Shown: positions 9,934-19,987 of the stretch, in pieces
How the letters are laid out: each line of letters begins with the position of its first letter
How positions within the stretch are numbered: the stretch's first letter is position 1
NCBI GenBank assembly: GCA_947652325.1
Contig: CANTCQ010000008.1
Coordinates: 1-64,000, forward strand
DNA from: an uncultured Mycoplasmatota bacterium
GTDB lineage: Bacteria > Bacillota_I > Bacilli_A > RF39 > UBA660
DNA length: 64,000 nucleotides
Direction: 5' to 3'
Notes under the pieces: model-generated
What the model was told of the DNA's origin: nothing
What the model saw: the letters and a program-made list of their open reading frames with translations, nothing else
Databases searched by the model: none
Program-made: the position numbers and the translations under genes

Positions 9934-10046
9934 ACTACACACTTCCTTACTACATTCTATTTATTAAAATAAACAAAATGAAAATTTTTATGTAGTATAT
10001 TCTTCTAAATTCTCTTCTTTTGTCGAATTTTGCTTTATTTCTTAAA

Positions 10047-10772
10047 TTATTCTATTTCTTCATCTTTTAAAACTTTTAAAGGATTAAAAAAAGTTAGCTC
10101 TTTATATTTTTCTAAAGAAATTATCTTTATAATTCTCTTTCTTACCTTCTTAAAATTTTTAAAAAGAATATCATCTTTATGATGAACATCTGTTGCTAAA
10201 AAATGGTATTTGTTATTTTTTAATAAGTAAAAAAATAATTTTTTAGCACTTTTACCATATTTTTCAACTACATTTTCAATATTTCCTTGAAACAAACATC
10301 CCATATCTAAAAATTTTTGAATTTCTTCGGTATTGGTTTGTAAATATCGATATCTTTCTGGATGCGCAATAATAGGGATATATCCTTTTGCACAAAATGA
10401 AAATAATAAATTATACAAATCACTCGTAGGTTGGTCTATGGGAAATTCAATTAAAATATACCGTGACCCATTTAAAGTTGCTACTTTTCCTTCTAAAATA
10501 AGTGTTAAAATATCATTATCAATAAAAACTTCATTCCCTAAATACAAAGAGATAGAAATTTCTCTTTTTTTTATCTCCTCTTTTAATGTTAAAAGTTTTT
10601 GAAATTTACTTTCATTATTTTCTCTATATTTACTACAAGTAATATAATGAGGAGTTGCCACTACCGCTTTCACGCCAATTTTTTCCATTTTTTCTAAAAT
10701 GGCAATACTTTCTTCCATATTCCGAGAGCCATCATCTATTTCACATAAAATATGACTATGAATATCAATCAT
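10047..10772 (-). CDS. CpsB/YwqE-type PHP tyrosine-protein phosphatase (module 1)
   Basis: IDIHSHILCEIDDGSRNMEESI, ATPHY, GNEVF, AHPERYRYLQ, DVHH. Confidence 0.93.
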   Translation of the reverse strand: MIDIHSHILCEIDDGSRNMEESIAILEKMEKIGVKAVVATPHYITCSKYRENNESKFQKLLTLKEEIKKREISISLYLGNEVFIDNDILTLILEGKVATLNGSRYILIEFPIDQPTSDLYNLLFSFCAKGYIPIIAHPERYRYLQTNTEEIQKFLDMGCLFQGNIENVVEKYGKSAKKLFFYLLKNNKYHFLATDVHHKDDILFKNFKKVRKRIIKIISLEKYKELTFFNPLKVLKDEEIE

Positions 10773-10781
10773 TCACTAACC

Positions 10782-11450
10782 TCATTCATAATAATTTCCA
10801 TAGTAACTTCCATGCGTGTCTGCCGTTTTATTCACGATAACACCCGCAATATCTGCTCCTACACTTAATAAACTCTTTTTTGTAAATTCTAATTCATTTG
10901 TTTTCGTATAATTTAAAGATGCTACAATAACGGTCTTATCTACATATTTAGTCAAAATTAAAGAATCCGTAAGCCCATTTACGGGAGTTCCATCCAAGAC
11001 TATATAATCAAAGCGTTCGGCAAGCGTGCGTAAAAGTACCTTTGTCTTAGGTGAATTTAAAAGTTCACTAGGATTAGGGGGAACAACTCCTTTTGGTAAA
11101 AGATATAAATTTTCAATATAAGTCTTTCGAATATAACTATTAAATTTAACCTCGACGTTTTCTAAAAGTAAATTAGACAGTCCTTTATCATTTTCAATAT
11201 TAAAAATTTTATGAAGTCTACCTTTTCGCATATCACAGTCCATTAACAAGACTTTACTACCATTTTGAGCAAAAGCCGTTGCTAAATTGGTACTAATAAA
11301 ACTTTTGCCTTCTGAAGGAATAGAAGAAGTAATAAGTATAGAACGTACTCTTTTATCCACTCCTGAAAACTCAATATTTGTTCTGATAATTCGGATAGCT
11401 TCCGCAACACTTGATTTTGGATTTTTATCTACAATTATTTCATTGTTCAT
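10782..11450 (-). CDS. CpsD/CapB-type tyrosine autokinase (module 1)
   Basis: RTNIEFS, SSIPSEGKSFISTNLA Walker A', LLMDCDMRKGRLH, C-terminal Tyr cluster SYYGNYYE. Confidence 0.94.
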   Translation of the reverse strand: MNNEIIVDKNPKSSVAEAIRIIRTNIEFSGVDKRVRSILITSSIPSEGKSFISTNLATAFAQNGSKVLLMDCDMRKGRLHKIFNIENDKGLSNLLLENVEVKFNSYIRKTYIENLYLLPKGVVPPNPSELLNSPKTKVLLRTLAERFDYIVLDGTPVNGLTDSLILTKYVDKTVIVASLNYTKTNELEFTKKSLLSVGADIAGVIVNKTADTHGSYYGNYYE

Positions 11451-11451
11451 T

Positions 11452-12150
11452 TTAATGTTTTCCCCCTTTTTTCTTTTTAGAATAATCAGGTACAGAACCT
11501 AAAATTGTAAGTTCATATTTTCTTTCTACATCTGATACACTTTTTATTGTTGTATCAAAATAATAAATCACAAACAAAATAACAAAAGCAAGTACAAAAC
11601 CAGCTACTAAATAAATTATGACTTGTTTTGTAACATTTAAATTGGAAGGTACTGCCTCAATCTCTGCATAATCAAGTATTGAAACATTTGATAAATTATA
11701 CAAATCTTTTGCTTCTTCTCCAAAAACTTCTGCCACTTCATTGGCAATTAAATACGCTTCTTTTGCATCTTCGTTCGTAACTGCTATTTCAATAATTTCT
11801 GTTTCCTTAACTGCTCCTACACTAATCATTTTCGCAAGCATTTTTGTATCATAAGAAAGATGCAAATTAGCAATCACTTGATTTAAAACTCTACGACTTT
11901 TCACAATTTCTTGATAAGTACTTACGAGTTTTGAATTTATAGTTAAATCAGATTGCGTTATAGAAGATTCACTATTATTACTAAATCCTGTTAAAATGAT
12001 ACTTGTTTTTGAAGTAAACTCTGGTTTTTGAACAAATACAGAATACAAACAGCCACAAGTTACAACAAGAGCGACCATTGCCATAAAAGAAACAATTTTA
12101 TTTCCAAAATATGCTAACAAATCTCTTATATCTAGCTCTTCCATAGCCAC
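11452..12150 (-). CDS. CpsC/Wzz-type chain-length/kinase-modulator protein (module 1)
   Basis: Two TM segments flanking an extracytoplasmic region; YYFDTTIKSVSDVERKYELTILGSVP. Confidence 0.92.
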   Translation of the reverse strand: MAMEELDIRDLLAYFGNKIVSFMAMVALVVTCGCLYSVFVQKPEFTSKTSIILTGFSNNSESSITQSDLTINSKLVSTYQEIVKSRRVLNQVIANLHLSYDTKMLAKMISVGAVKETEIIEIAVTNEDAKEAYLIANEVAEVFGEEAKDLYNLSNVSILDYAEIEAVPSNLNVTKQVIIYLVAGFVLAFVILFVIYYFDTTIKSVSDVERKYELTILGSVPDYSKKKKGGKH

Positions 12151-12169
12151 ACTCCCTTATTCTTTCAAA

Positions 12170-12198
12170 ATTATAGCATGAGAAAAAGAATTTGTATA
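12170..12198 (-). promoter_or_regulatory. Candidate promoter of cpsCDB module 1 (TATACA-N17-TATAAT, extended TGC -10)
   Basis: Read directly from the reverse complement between module 2 end and module 1 start. Confidence 0.5.
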
Positions 12199-12224
12199 GA
12201 TTAAAAAAACAACTAGCAAATATT

Positions 12225-12956
12225 CTAGTCATTTTCTTTATAAATACCATCAATTAATTTTTGTGGATTTATTTCTGTTAAGTCTTTTATATAACTTTCC
12301 CCCACTAATTTAGTAAGCTTTTTTAAAGTAAAAGTAAAATTTTGAAAAAATAACGATTTTTCACGGTGGATATCGCTTCCTAAAACAAAATACCTTTTTT
12401 CTTTTAACCATTTTTTGGCTAATTTTGCGGCACGATGTCCATATTTACCAGTAATAGATTCTAGATTACCTTGTAATAAAATTCCCATTTCCGTATATTT
12501 ATCTAATAATTTGGAATTTTTCTGAAAAAGAACATATCTTTCAGGATGCGCTAAAACGATATTGACCCCATTAGTAATCAGTTCAAATAGTAAATCCAAA
12601 TCCGAATGCAAATGTTCTAATAAAGGGAGTTCTACTAAAAGATAATTGGTTTGATTCATCGTAAGAATATCTTTTGATTTGATTCTTTCCATAATTTCTT
12701 CAAACAAATATACTTCATTTCCTAAATATAATTCTATTTTGATATTTTCCTCTTTTATTCTTTCTTGTAACTCTTTTATAATTTCCTTTTTCTTATTATT
12801 ATTTGCTACATATTCTGTATTTTCCATATAATGGGGTGTAATAATAATTTTTTTATATCCTAATAATTCCATTTTTTTTAAAATACTAAGACTTTCCTCT
12901 ACTGTTCTTGAACCATCATCGATTCCATATAAAATATGCGAATGTGTATCAATCAT
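12225..12956 (-). CDS. CpsB/YwqE-type PHP tyrosine-protein phosphatase (module 2)
   Basis: IDTHSHILYGIDDGSRTVEESL, TPHYMENTEY, AHPERYVLFQ, SDIHREKSLFFQNF. Confidence 0.92.
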   Translation of the reverse strand: MIDTHSHILYGIDDGSRTVEESLSILKKMELLGYKKIIITPHYMENTEYVANNNKKKEIIKELQERIKEENIKIELYLGNEVYLFEEIMERIKSKDILTMNQTNYLLVELPLLEHLHSDLDLLFELITNGVNIVLAHPERYVLFQKNSKLLDKYTEMGILLQGNLESITGKYGHRAAKLAKKWLKEKRYFVLGSDIHREKSLFFQNFTFTLKKLTKLVGESYIKDLTEINPQKLIDGIYKEND

Positions 12957-13623
12957 CGGTATAATAATCACTATAATAAGAGCTAGAAGCAGTAGTGGAA
13001 ACTTTATTCAAAACGACTCCTGCAATATCAACTTCTAGATTTTGTAAACTTTTAATCGTATTTTCAAGTAAATTGATTTTGGTATAATTTGCAGCACTTA
13101 CAACAACTACTTTATCTACATATTTTGTAAATACCAAAGAATCGGTAAGTCCTGTAATAGGAGTGCCATCAAAAAGAATAATATCAAAATCTTTTTCTAC
13201 TTCTTCCAAGAATGTTTGCATATTGGGAGAATCCAAAATTTCGCTAGGATTTGGAGGTACCACTCCTCTTGTAATAACTGATAAGTTTTCAATATTGGTT
13301 TCTTTTACATATTTTTTATATTTTTTTCCGTCATCATTCACTAAAAGTTCAGAAAATCCATTTTTATTACTCATCTTAAATACTTGATGTAGTCTCCCTA
13401 ATCGTAAATCAGAATCCACAAGTAAAACTTTTAAGTTCTTTTGCGCAAAAGAAACTGCTAAATTAGAACTCACAAAACTTTTTCCTTCTCCTTTAACAGA
13501 GGAAGTAACTAATAATCTTTTTCCTTTTTTTAACTTTAATGAAAATTGAATATTGGTTCTTATTACACGTATAGCTTCCGCTACGCTTGATTTTGGATTT
13601 TTATTAACAACTAATTCATCCAT
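12949..13623 (-). CDS. CpsD/CapB-type tyrosine autokinase (module 2)
   Basis: TSSVKGEGKSFVSSNLA, LLVDSDLRLGRLHQVF, C-terminal Tyr cluster SSSYYSDYYTDD. Confidence 0.94.
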   Translation of the reverse strand: MDELVVNKNPKSSVAEAIRVIRTNIQFSLKLKKGKRLLVTSSVKGEGKSFVSSNLAVSFAQKNLKVLLVDSDLRLGRLHQVFKMSNKNGFSELLVNDDGKKYKKYVKETNIENLSVITRGVVPPNPSEILDSPNMQTFLEEVEKDFDIILFDGTPITGLTDSLVFTKYVDKVVVVSAANYTKINLLENTIKSLQNLEVDIAGVVLNKVSTTASSSYYSDYYTDD

Positions 13624-14354
13624 TATTTTTTACCCCCTATGATTTTATTTATTCTTTTTTTCTTTCCTTTGTTATTATAGTCGGGTATAGAACCTAAAAT
13701 AGGCACATCTACTCTCGCTTCAATTTGGCTTGTGTTTTTTATGGTCGTATCAAAATAATAAGCAATAAATAAAATTACACAAGCAATAACAATACCAGCT
13801 CCTAAGGACAAAATAACCGCTTTTTTTACTCCCATGTTACTTGCTTTAGTAGCAATACTTGGACTGTCTAAAATACTTACATTGGACATATTATAAATGG
13901 ATTTTACTTCTTCACTAAACACTTCCGCAATTTTTTTTACAATATGATAGGCAAGCTCTGCATTTTCATCTATAACTGTTATTTTTATAATTTCAGTATC
14001 TGTAACTCCCGTAACCGAAATGTGTTTAGCAAGAGTCTCCACATCATAACTAAGTCGTAAATCCCGAATAACTTGTTCTAATACTTTTTTGGACTTTGTA
14101 ATTTCTTGATAAGTTGCTAATAATTTTTGGTTAATATTTAAATCATTTGTACTAATGGTAGCTTCATTCTCTTTATTTACATTTGTAAAACCTGTTAAAA
14201 TAAGGGAAGTTGAAGAATTGTATTTTGGTACTTGAAATATCGTTAAATAAAATACTCCTAAACAACAAATACTTAAAGCAATTGCAATCACATATAATAT
14301 TTTTGATAAAAAATATTCTCCTAATTCCTTTAGACTAATTTCTTCCATAGTCAA
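13623..14354 (-). CDS. CpsC/Wzz-type chain-length/kinase-modulator protein (module 2)
   Basis: Same architecture as 11452..12150; AYYFDTTIKNTSQIEARVDVPILGSIPDY. Confidence 0.92.
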   Translation of the reverse strand: MTMEEISLKELGEYFLSKILYVIAIALSICCLGVFYLTIFQVPKYNSSTSLILTGFTNVNKENEATISTNDLNINQKLLATYQEITKSKKVLEQVIRDLRLSYDVETLAKHISVTGVTDTEIIKITVIDENAELAYHIVKKIAEVFSEEVKSIYNMSNVSILDSPSIATKASNMGVKKAVILSLGAGIVIACVILFIAYYFDTTIKNTSQIEARVDVPILGSIPDYNNKGKKKRINKIIGGKK

Positions 14355-14374
14355 CCTCCCTTAAATTGGGCAAT

Positions 14375-14403
14375 ATTTTACCATAAAGAACATACAAAGT
14401 CAA
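14375..14403 (-). promoter_or_regulatory. Candidate promoter of cpsCDB module 2 (TTGACT-N17-TAAAAT)
   Basis: Reverse complement TTGACTTTGTATGTTCTTTATGGTAAAAT upstream of AGGGAGGT RBS. Confidence 0.6.
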
Positions 14404-14449
14404 ACGAAATAGACAAAATATAGCAAAAATACCAAATTTCTTCTCTTTT

Positions 14450-14929
14450 TTATCTATGCCGCATTTTTCTTTTTTTCTTAATATATTTCTGTAAAAATAA
14501 TCCTATTCCATTTCCTAAACAAACCCCGCAAGTATCAATAAATACATCAAGTACTCTTCCACTCCTATCATTTACAAAAAGTTGATGCACTTCATCACTA
14601 CATGCATATAAAAAACAAAAAAGAATACTATAGAAGATGGGATGATTAAAACCATAACTATAAAATGTAAGATAACTCGAAAAACCAAGCATCAAATAAA
14701 TTGTAAAATGAGCACTTTTTCTTATAAAAGCGCGTAAGCGTTTTACTAAAATTTTCTTTTCTTCCAAACTATATTTTTTATCTCTTACTTTAGCATATAA
14801 ATCAATTATTTTAATCGTAAAACTATCGCTTAAACTTTCACTAACGCTTCCGTTTTGATGCGAAAAACAGAATATAATTCCCAAACAAAGAATCACTAAC
14901 ATAGTGAAAGTGATTCTTTTATTTCTCAT
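14450..14929 (-). CDS. VanZ-like membrane protein
   Basis: FSHQNGSVS..S, RKSAHFTIYLMLG, CFLYACSDEVHQLFVNDRSGRVLDVFID. Confidence 0.9.
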   Translation of the reverse strand: MRNKRITFTMLVILCLGIIFCFSHQNGSVSESLSDSFTIKIIDLYAKVRDKKYSLEEKKILVKRLRAFIRKSAHFTIYLMLGFSSYLTFYSYGFNHPIFYSILFCFLYACSDEVHQLFVNDRSGRVLDVFIDTCGVCLGNGIGLFLQKYIKKKRKMRHR

Positions 14930-16370
14930 TTAAAACCTCATTAATTCTTTTCTTGGCTTCATTAACACTGTTCATATTTGGTTCCATAACATAAAGCTTT
15001 AATTTAGAACCCATACTATAAGTTGGCTGCATATCACCACTTCCCGTTACAGCAATTGATTCTATATTCCAATGAGGCATCTTATCAATTTGATAACGAA
15101 TAAATGATGTAATTTCTTCCATTGACATATCTGTTTGAAAACTTCCATCTAAAGCCCCTAAAATACTATTATATTTACTAATTAAAACTTTAGAATTCGT
15201 TACTTTATTTAAAATAGCTGTAATCACTTGTTGTTGATTTCTTCCTCTATGATGGTCACCATCCACATAAGTAAGTCTTTCTCTTGCATAAGCTAAAGCT
15301 TGTGCTCCATCAAAATGATTCCACCCTTTTTCAACGTAAACATTTTTATTAGTCCAAGCCCTAAAAGCTTTATCTGACTCAATATCAATCCCGCCGATAA
15401 CATCTACTACTTTAATAACAGTATTAAAATTTACTCTTACATAATGACTTATATCAATACTATATAAATTTTCCAATGTCTTAATGCTTTTATCAATACC
15501 ATAAATACCAGCATGGGTAAGTTTATCTCTTAAACCAGTAGTACCAGCAAGTTGCACATAAAAATCTCTCGGAGTATTTACAAGTAAAATATGATTTGTT
15601 TTGGGATTTACAATAGCCAATTGATTAACATCACTTCTCCCTCGAACGCTATTAACGTTTCCATATTGGTCAATCCCGCTAATATACAAAATAAATGGTT
15701 CCACTGTGATATCAGCTATACTTGTACTCTCCTTCTTTTCTTCATGAGCTTTTATTTTGACTTCAAATGTGTAAATAGATTTTATAGCTTCTTCAAAATT
15801 TTCTACCTCTTCTTTGGCTAAAGATATATAGCTTTCCTCAATAATAATAGCTTCAACTTCTTGATTTAACAAAGCTTCTGCCATACCACCAAAACTTTCA
15901 AAAGTAACTTCTTCATAATAAATTTTAGAATGAAGTTCTTTTTTTATATCTTCTTTATAATCATCATCTATATAAAGAATTTGCTTATCTACTAAATCAT
16001 TTATAGCGTTATAATTGCTTTCTTTTAATACCCAAACAGAATAAGTTAAAGTATCATAATCTACTTTCGTATTTTGGAAAAAATCATAAGTATTTTTTAA
16101 GTACTTTGTTCCAAAAATAGAGAGAACTGACAATAATACAATAAATGCCATAGCAATTCCTTTTGTTATTTTCTTATTTTTGCTAAATAAGAAATAAAGT
16201 AAAATAAGAAATAAAATAAATAGAACTATACCTCCTCCTACTAAAAATTTTATAGGCACTACATTTAATTTAAAAATATAATAGCCAAGTACTCCAAAAC
16301 TTATTATAAATAATAAAGTTAATAGTGCTTCAGCAATGAGTAAAACCTTATTCTTTTTTTCTTTTTTCAT
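14919..16370 (-). CDS. LytR-CpsA-Psr (LCP) family glycopolymer transferase
   Basis: YISGIDQYG...RSDVNQLAIVNPKTNHILLVNTPRDFYVQL...YARERLTYVDGDHHRGRNQQQVI. Confidence 0.95.
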   Translation of the reverse strand: MKKEKKNKVLLIAEALLTLLFIISFGVLGYYIFKLNVVPIKFLVGGGIVLFILFLILLYFLFSKNKKITKGIAMAFIVLLSVLSIFGTKYLKNTYDFFQNTKVDYDTLTYSVWVLKESNYNAINDLVDKQILYIDDDYKEDIKKELHSKIYYEEVTFESFGGMAEALLNQEVEAIIIEESYISLAKEEVENFEEAIKSIYTFEVKIKAHEEKKESTSIADITVEPFILYISGIDQYGNVNSVRGRSDVNQLAIVNPKTNHILLVNTPRDFYVQLAGTTGLRDKLTHAGIYGIDKSIKTLENLYSIDISHYVRVNFNTVIKVVDVIGGIDIESDKAFRAWTNKNVYVEKGWNHFDGAQALAYARERLTYVDGDHHRGRNQQQVITAILNKVTNSKVLISKYNSILGALDGSFQTDMSMEEITSFIRYQIDKMPHWNIESIAVTGSGDMQPTYSMGSKLKLYVMEPNMNSVNEAKKRINEVLNEK

Positions 16371-16437
16371 AAACTTCCTCCAAATTTCTGCTTTCTGCTT
16401 ATTGTAACATATTATACCAATTGTTTAAATCAAGATT

Positions 16438-17538
16438 TTACATTTTATGTATCTTGTAACTTTCAAGAGCAGATTTTATAACATCATCCATATCGTAATA
16501 TTTATACTCAGCAAGTCTTCCGCCAAATATAACATTTTTTTCTTGAAGAGCTAACTTACGATAAGCAGCTGCTAATTGATTATTTTTATCATCATTAATT
16601 GTATAGTACTTTTCCATACCCTTTTTATAATTTGTAGGATATTCATAAGTAATTACTGTTTTATTACTTTGCTTATTTTCAAAATGTTTATGTTCAATCA
16701 CTCTCGTATAATCCACTTCATGTCCAGTATAATTCACCACTGCATTTCCTTGATAATTTTCTTTATCTATTATTTTTGTCTCAAAACGTAAACTTCTCCA
16801 TTCAAGAGCACCTAACGAATACTGAAAATATTCATCAATTGGTCCTGTATAAACAATCTTTTTTGCAATTGATTTATAATATTTGGTATCATCAAAAAAG
16901 TTAGCATTTAATTTTATTTCTACTCCTGCAATCATATTCTCTACTAATTTTGTATAGCCTCCAATTGGAATTCCTTGATATTTATCATTAAAATAATTAT
17001 TATCATAAATCAAACGAACTGGCAATCTTTTAATAATAAAGGCTGGTAAATCTTTACAATCTCGATTCCATTGCTTTTCAGTATAACCTTTGATTAATTT
17101 TTCATAAATAGTTCTACCAACCAATGAAATAGCTTGTTCTTCCAAATTATTCGGTTCGTGATCAATTTCTTTTTTCTCTTCACTTATATGTCTTAAAGCA
17201 TCCTCTGGAGTAAATACATCATCCCAAATTTTAGAAAAAGTATTCATATTAAAAGGCATATTATATATTTCGTCGCCTATACGAGCTATTGGTGAATTTG
17301 TATAACGGTTAAATTCAACAAAGGAATTCACATATTCCCAAATATCTTTATAATCTGTATGAAAAATATGTGCACCATATCTATGTACATTGATTCCTTC
17401 TATTACTTCTGTATAAACATTACCTGCTATATGGTTTCGTTTGTCAATTATTAAAACTTTCTTTCTCTCTTTTTTTGCTTGCTCTGCGAAAGTGGCACCA
17501 TATAAACCTGCACCCACTATTAAATAATCATATTTCAT
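16438..17538 (-). CDS. glf: UDP-galactopyranose mutase
   Basis: DYLIVGAGLYGATFAEQA, HIAGNVYTE, GAHIFHT, EKQWNRD, GGRLAEYKYYDMDDVI. Confidence 0.96.
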   Translation of the reverse strand: MKYDYLIVGAGLYGATFAEQAKKERKKVLIIDKRNHIAGNVYTEVIEGINVHRYGAHIFHTDYKDIWEYVNSFVEFNRYTNSPIARIGDEIYNMPFNMNTFSKIWDDVFTPEDALRHISEEKKEIDHEPNNLEEQAISLVGRTIYEKLIKGYTEKQWNRDCKDLPAFIIKRLPVRLIYDNNYFNDKYQGIPIGGYTKLVENMIAGVEIKLNANFFDDTKYYKSIAKKIVYTGPIDEYFQYSLGALEWRSLRFETKIIDKENYQGNAVVNYTGHEVDYTRVIEHKHFENKQSNKTVITYEYPTNYKKGMEKYYTINDDKNNQLAAAYRKLALQEKNVIFGGRLAEYKYYDMDDVIKSALESYKIHKM

Positions 17539-18976
17539 TTTTTATCTCCTTCCTATTTTTTAATTTTTTGAAAATATTTAATAAAATATCATCTTGCAAA
17601 AAAGACAAAATCCAAATATAAACAATTCCTCCAACTATAACTTGAAAAAGTATAGAAAAATAAGTATTGTGCATAAAATATCCTATAAAAATACAAACGA
17701 ATAGCATAATTAAAGAAGCAATAAAATAATTTTTACTTAAATTTATTATTCTTTTTATATTTAGTTCATTACGAATAAAAAACAATTGAATGAATGTAAC
17801 ACTAAATTCTGCCAAAACAGTAGCAATAGTAGCACCATAAGAAAAATATCTTCCAATAAGTACACAATTTAACAAAAAATTAATCATAGCTCCACATAAT
17901 ACGGAAAATGTATACTGCTTCTGTTTTTTTGTCGTTAGTAAATATTGATTTCCAATTATACTACTCATTCCTATAAAAAGAATTATGGGTGACATTAGTC
18001 GTAAAATTACGATAACTTTATCATAGCCATCTCCAAAAAATATAGGTACAAAATCGCTAGCAATAGCTATTAACCCAAATAAAAGTGGAAATGTTAAAAG
18101 AAAAACAAACTGAAATGTTAAATACATATATTTTTTTATTTCATCTGAATTCCCGTTTGCAAAAAAATGAGCCATTCGTGGTAATAAAACTGTTCCTATA
18201 GAAGTAACAACAGTAAGTAACATTTTAATTAATTTTTGCGATTGTTCATAATATCCTACCTCTGTCATATCCTTTAAAATTATACCTATCATTGTTTTAT
18301 CTAAAACCGTATATAATTGAATAGCAATTTGTGGAATAAATAAAAGAACTGTTTGTTTTAAATGAGAAAAAATTTTTAGTTCAGATATTTTTACTTTAGA
18401 TAAATTTTTTTTAATATTAAACCATAATATCAAATTTCCAATAAAAGTATCCAATACATAAATAAAAATATATTTAGAAACATCTTCTGAATTTTTAATT
18501 AAAAGAAAAATAAGAACTATATTAATAATCTTAAGCAAAAAATTTCGTATAACAATTTTTTTAAATTCTTCAATTCCCTGATAAAACCAAGTAATATCTA
18601 GACAACTAGCAAATAACTGAAACAATAAAATTCTGTAATATTGGGCATATTCTCCGCTTTTAACAAACATAAAGAAAAATACCATGCTAGAGATTAACAT
18701 AAATATCAATCTTAAAATAATTAACTCCCAAAATATTTTACTTTTTCTTTCTATACTATCTTGATTATATGCTATTTCTCTTTGTCCATAAAGTGATAAA
18801 CCTAAAGAACCAAATAAAATGAAATAAGTAACAATAGATATAGTAAAACTATATACTCCTGTTCCTGCAGCTCCTAAAGTTCTCGCTAAATAAGGAGTAG
18901 TTATAAAAGGCAAAAATAAAATTAATAGTTGATAAGATAAATTATAAATGTAATTCTTTAATACTTTTTTTTTCAT
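17528..18976 (-). CDS. Wzx-type polysaccharide flippase (MATE/MVF superfamily)
   Basis: Multi-TM; 'PFITTPYLARTLGAAGTGVYSFTISIVTYFILFGSLGLSLYGQREIAY'. Confidence 0.93.
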   Translation of the reverse strand: MKKKVLKNYIYNLSYQLLILFLPFITTPYLARTLGAAGTGVYSFTISIVTYFILFGSLGLSLYGQREIAYNQDSIERKSKIFWELIILRLIFMLISSMVFFFMFVKSGEYAQYYRILLFQLFASCLDITWFYQGIEEFKKIVIRNFLLKIINIVLIFLLIKNSEDVSKYIFIYVLDTFIGNLILWFNIKKNLSKVKISELKIFSHLKQTVLLFIPQIAIQLYTVLDKTMIGIILKDMTEVGYYEQSQKLIKMLLTVVTSIGTVLLPRMAHFFANGNSDEIKKYMYLTFQFVFLLTFPLLFGLIAIASDFVPIFFGDGYDKVIVILRLMSPIILFIGMSSIIGNQYLLTTKKQKQYTFSVLCGAMINFLLNCVLIGRYFSYGATIATVLAEFSVTFIQLFFIRNELNIKRIINLSKNYFIASLIMLFVCIFIGYFMHNTYFSILFQVIVGGIVYIWILSFLQDDILLNIFKKLKNRKEIKNEI

Positions 18977-18988
18977 ATATTCCTCTAT

Positions 18989-19987
18989 TTAAATGGATGA
19001 ATTAAATATTTTTTTAATATCTTCTTCAAATTTTATTTGTTCTTTTTCTATCTTTTTTCTATAATCAGTAAATTTTTTTGTAGCATTATCATAATCATTT
19101 AAACACTCATCAATTTTTTTAATAATAAATTGAATATTTTCTTTTTTATTCTCAAATTTAAATTCTTCAGGAATACTAACATCCTCAAAATATTTTGCTG
19201 AGCCTTTTTTTCCTGTAATAATACAACATCCACAAGTACATGCTTCTCTTGGAAATCTATCTTTTCCTGGATGATTTCCAAAATCAATATATACTTTACT
19301 ACGAGATAGTAAACTTTTTACTTGAGAAGTTGTTAGGTTTTGGATAGGAATCCAATTAAATTGAGGTGCACAATTTATAATTTTCTTTGTAAATTTATAT
19401 CCTTTTTTAGGATTGTATAGTACATTATTTTCATTATTCATATGATTGTTATCAAAAAATTCTTCATTAATATAATCTGAAAGGTAAAAAATATTTTGAA
19501 TTCTTTTCTTATTTAAAAAAGAAATAGCATAATAAGATTGACAAAAATGATAATCAAATTTATAAATTAAATTTTTTTGAAAAAATTTGCCTAAAAAGCC
19601 GTTTTTTATTGTTCTTAAAAATCCAAAATATTCAATAGATTTTTTAACAGTATAATTTTTCAAATAATTATCTACACTCATCCACCATAAAACTTTTCTA
19701 ACATTTTTATAGCTATTTACTTTTTCAAGATAAATTTCAGGAAATACAATTAAATTTTCTTTATTATCAATTATTTCTTCAACTAACTTAAAACTAGTCA
19801 CATATTTTTTAAAATCTTTTGGAGTATAATTTTCGTTTTTTATGTCATATTCATAATACGTAATAAAGGCATTAAAACCAACTTGATTTAATTTAAATAC
19901 TAATTGATGTAATAATTCTGGTCCTCCAGTCTTAGCATAAGCTGGACATAAAATATAAAGAATACTATTCTCAACCATTTTTATCAT
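18989..19987 (-). CDS. Putative glycosyltransferase (GT-B-like) of capsule locus
   Basis: N-terminal 'ILCPAYAKTGGPELLHQLVFKL' and C-terminal 'SKVYIDFGNHPGKDRFPREACTCGCCIITGKKGSA' in capsule operon. Confidence 0.65.
   Translation of the reverse strand: MIKMVENSILYILCPAYAKTGGPELLHQLVFKLNQVGFNAFITYYEYDIKNENYTPKDFKKYVTSFKLVEEIIDNKENLIVFPEIYLEKVNSYKNVRKVLWWMSVDNYLKNYTVKKSIEYFGFLRTIKNGFLGKFFQKNLIYKFDYHFCQSYYAISFLNKKRIQNIFYLSDYINEEFFDNNHMNNENNVLYNPKKGYKFTKKIINCAPQFNWIPIQNLTTSQVKSLLSRSKVYIDFGNHPGKDRFPREACTCGCCIITGKKGSAKYFEDVSIPEEFKFENKKENIQFIIKKIDECLNDYDNATKKFTDYRKKIEKEQIKFEEDIKKIFNSSI

Noticed and set aside
19099-19287. Minus-strand 62-aa ORF nested in 18989..19987
   Set aside because: Out-of-frame within a credible glycosyltransferase gene; no independent support.
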